NCBI RefSeq assembly: GCF_001708935.1
Contig: NZ_MASI01000007.1
Span: 62,001 to 126,000 of the forward strand
Direction: 5' to 3'
DNA from: Methyloligella halotolerans
GTDB lineage: Bacteria > Pseudomonadota > Alphaproteobacteria > Rhizobiales > Methyloligellaceae
Length of the DNA stretch: 64,000 nt
Numbering within the stretch: the first letter of the stretch is position 1; each line of letters opens with the position of its first letter. Below are positions 62,197-64,000 of the stretch, piece by piece. The translations under genes and the position numbers were made by a program. The notes beneath the pieces are model-generated. The model had not been told where the DNA came from, did no database searches, and worked only from the letters and a program-made list of their open reading frames with translations.

Positions 62197-64000
62197 TCAC
62201 GAAGACGCAAGCACTTCGTCCTCGAACAGTTCGTCTCTCTCCGGATCCTCGTCAACGCCGTCCTCGGCCTGAGCCAGCCGCTCGCGCTCCCGGTCCGCCT
62301 TCTGCTGCTGGGTCCAGAGGCTGTGATAGAGGCCGCCGGCCTTCATAAGCTCCAGATGCGTGCCACACTCTACGATGCGGCCCTGATCCATCACGATGAT
62401 CTCGTCCGCATGGACGATCGTGGACAGGCGATGGGCGATCACAAGGGTCGTACGGTTCCGGGAGACCCGCTCCAGCGCATCCTGGATTTCCTTCTCCGTA
62501 TGGCTGTCCAGAGCGGAGGTGGCCTCGTCCAGCATCAGGATCGGCGGCGCTTTCAGAATGGTGCGGGCAATGGCCACACGCTGCTTCTCCCCGCCCGAGA
62601 GCTTCAGCCCGCGCTCGCCGACGAGGGCGTCGTACCCCTCCGGCAGCGCCGAGATGAAATCGTGGATCTGGGCGAGCTTGGCGGCGCGCCGCACATCGTC
62701 GTCGCTGGCATCCGGCCGGCCGTACCGGATGTTGTACTCGATGGTGTCGTTGAACAGCACCGTGTCCTGGGGAACCATGCCGACGGAATGGCGGAGACTC
62801 GCCTGGGTCACATCGGCGATGTCCTGACCGTCGATGCGGATCGCGCCGCCGGTCACGTCGAAGAAGCGGAACAGCAGCCGCGACAGGGTGGACTTGCCGG
62901 CACCAGACGGCCCGACGATGGCCACCATCTTGCCCGCAGGCACCTCGAAGCTGAGATCCTTGAGGATGGGACGGCCGGGATCGTAGGCGAAAGCCACATG
63001 ATCGAAGGTGACCTTGCCCTCGGTGACCTCCAGCGGCTTGGCGCCCGGCTTGTCCTTAACCTCCGCCGGCTCTTCCAGCAGCGCGAACATGGTCTCGATA
63101 TCGATGAGCCCCTGTTTGATCTCGCGATAGACCATACCCATGAAGTTCAGCGGCACGTAGAGCTGCAGGAGGATGGCGTTGATCATCACGAAATCGCCGA
63201 CGGTCAGAACGCCCGCCGAGATATCCCGCGCCGCCAGCACCATGCAGACCACCATGCCGCCGGTGAAGATCACCGCCTGGCCGCTGTTGAGGACGCCGAG
63301 GGTCGAGAAGGTGCGGATCGCAGCCTGCTCGTAGCGCTCCATGGAACGGTCGTAGCGCCGGGCCTCAAGGGTCTCGTTGCCGAAATATTTCACCGTCTCG
63401 TAGTTCAGCAGGCTGTCGACGGCCTTGGAGTTGGCCTCGGCGTCGGACTCGTTCATGTCGCGCCGGATCAGCAGCCGCCGCTCGGTCGCCCAGAACGTGA
63501 ACCAGACATAGAGCGCGATGGTGGCGAAGATGACCACCACATAGAGCCAGCCGAAATACCAGGACACGAGCCCGGCGATCATCAGCAGCTCGACCGCCGT
63601 GGGGATGGAGTTCAGCATCGCCATGCGGACGATGGTGTCGATACCGCCCACACCCCGCTCGATCACCCGGCTCAGACCGCCCGTGCGGCGTTCCAGATGG
63701 AAGCGCAATGAAAGCTGATGCAGGTGCTGGAAGGTGCGGTTGGCCAGGCGTCGCACTGCATTTTGGGCCACCGACGTGAAGAGCACGTCGCGGAGCTGCG
63801 CGAAGACCACCATGAAGATCCGCGCCATGCCGTAGGCCACCACCAGCATGATGGGCACCATCACCAGGTCGAAGCCCGAGAACACCGCCAGCTCGTCCGG
63901 CGTCGTCTCGCCGGAGAGCATGTCCACGATCGTCTTGTAGGCGATAGGCGCCGAAAGCGTGACCACCTTCGCTGCGATCAGCGCAACGAAGGCAAGCACC
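62197..64000 (-). CDS. ABC exporter of the ATM1/heavy-metal type (N-terminus beyond right edge)
   Basis: About 600 residues of a half-size exporter. Membrane segments cover the first 330 residues (with RTGGLSRVIERGVGGI and YETVKYFGNETLEARRYD, which is the ATM1 landmark). The ATPase then has IVGPSGAGKSTLSRLLFRFFD (Walker A), LSGGEKQRVAIARTI (signature), PPILMLDEATSAL (Walker B) and VIAHRLSTI (switch His). The frame continues beyond 64000, and an internal GTG at 63999 is not the real start. ATM1-type exporters move glutathione-metal or glutathione-persulfide conjugates. It is probably one transcript with psd and pssA. Confidence 0.93.
   Translation of the reverse strand, partial: VLAFVALIAAKVVTLSAPIAYKTIVDMLSGETTPDELAVFSGFDLVMVPIMLVVAYGMARIFMVVFAQLRDVLFTSVAQNAVRRLANRTFQHLHQLSLRFHLERRTGGLSRVIERGVGGIDTIVRMAMLNSIPTAVELLMIAGLVSWYFGWLYVVVIFATIALYVWFTFWATERRLLIRRDMNESDAEANSKAVDSLLNYETVKYFGNETLEARRYDRSMERYEQAAIRTFSTLGVLNSGQAVIFTGGMVVCMVLAARDISAGVLTVGDFVMINAILLQLYVPLNFMGMVYREIKQGLIDIETMFALLEEPAEVKDKPGAKPLEVTEGKVTFDHVAFAYDPGRPILKDLSFEVPAGKMVAIVGPSGAGKSTLSRLLFRFFDVTGGAIRIDGQDIADVTQASLRHSVGMVPQDTVLFNDTIEYNIRYGRPDASDDDVRRAAKLAQIHDFISALPEGYDALVGERGLKLSGGEKQRVAIARTILKAPPILMLDEATSALDSHTEKEIQDALERVSRNRTTLVIAHRLSTIVHADEIIVMDQGRIVECGTHLELMKAGGLYHSLWTQQQKADRERERLAQAEDGVDEDPERDELFEDEVLASS

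Noticed and set aside
62023-63711. 562-residue plus-strand frame opposite the ABC exporter
   Set aside because: An antisense shadow; the exporter on the minus strand carries all conserved motifs.

Overview
The window is GC-rich, densely coded bacterial chromosome. Its gene families and gene order point to an alphaproteobacterium, probably Hyphomicrobiales (Rhizobiales). The main support is guaA, an RsmB-type methyltransferase and guaB in one block, gppA close to rlmE, cysD followed by a fused cysN-cysC, and pssA-psd-ATM1-type ABC exporter in a row. I cannot fix the genus from sequence alone. No integrase, transposase, phage structural gene or CRISPR array was seen.

Layout. 1-7 kb: the N-terminal part of an FdhF/YdeP-type molybdopterin oxidoreductase, several small stress or hypothetical genes, and a GAF-PAS-GGDEF-EAL cyclic-di-GMP enzyme. 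7-14 kb: a Tat-exported aldo/keto reductase, an NTT/MFS-like carrier, then a minus-strand unit of membrane protein, winged-helix regulator, a UppS-type prenyltransferase and a BchE-like B12 radical SAM protein. Two matching palindromes in this unit look like operators of the regulator. 14-31 kb: an accessory mix of hydrolases, TetR, Rrf2 and GlxA-like regulators with adjacent target genes, a TerC protein, a frameshifted transglutaminase, tandem YkuD_2 L,D-transpeptidase-like genes and two-gene redox modules.

31.4-36.3 kb is a mosaic. A low-GC three-gene operon (AlbA_2/Schlafen-type protein, a conserved Cys/His cluster protein, and a PD-(D/E)XK-like nuclease with a frameshift) lies beside a C-terminal remnant of a short-chain dehydrogenase. 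Next come yaiI and a LysR/NmrA pair, and then a second, truncated yaiI C-terminus. This is the best candidate in the window for an undescribed system. Its composition and tight spacing suggest horizontally acquired DNA, possibly defensive, but no function is shown.

36-64 kb is mostly core genome: an alpha/beta hydrolase with a divergent CGNR regulator, a YcaQ-type glycosylase, guaA, the RsmB-type methyltransferase, a MAPEG protein, a TPR protein, an arylsulfatase with a divergent AraC regulator, guaB, an ArsM-type methyltransferase, rlmE, an MFS exporter, gppA, tRNA-Gln(CTG), a CFI-box protein, sulfate activation (cysNC, cysD), phosphatidylethanolamine synthesis (pssA, psd) and the ABC exporter, which runs off the right edge. 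Palindromic REP-like repeats lie around the gua genes and upstream of rlmE.

Sulfate activation (CysD/CysNC) and the secreted arylsulfatase both bear on sulfur supply. GuaB and GuaA catalyse consecutive steps to GMP. PssA and Psd catalyse consecutive steps to phosphatidylethanolamine. Many accessory genes sit beside a one-component regulator with a visible palindrome in the promoter, so single-regulator, single-target modules are a recurring pattern here.
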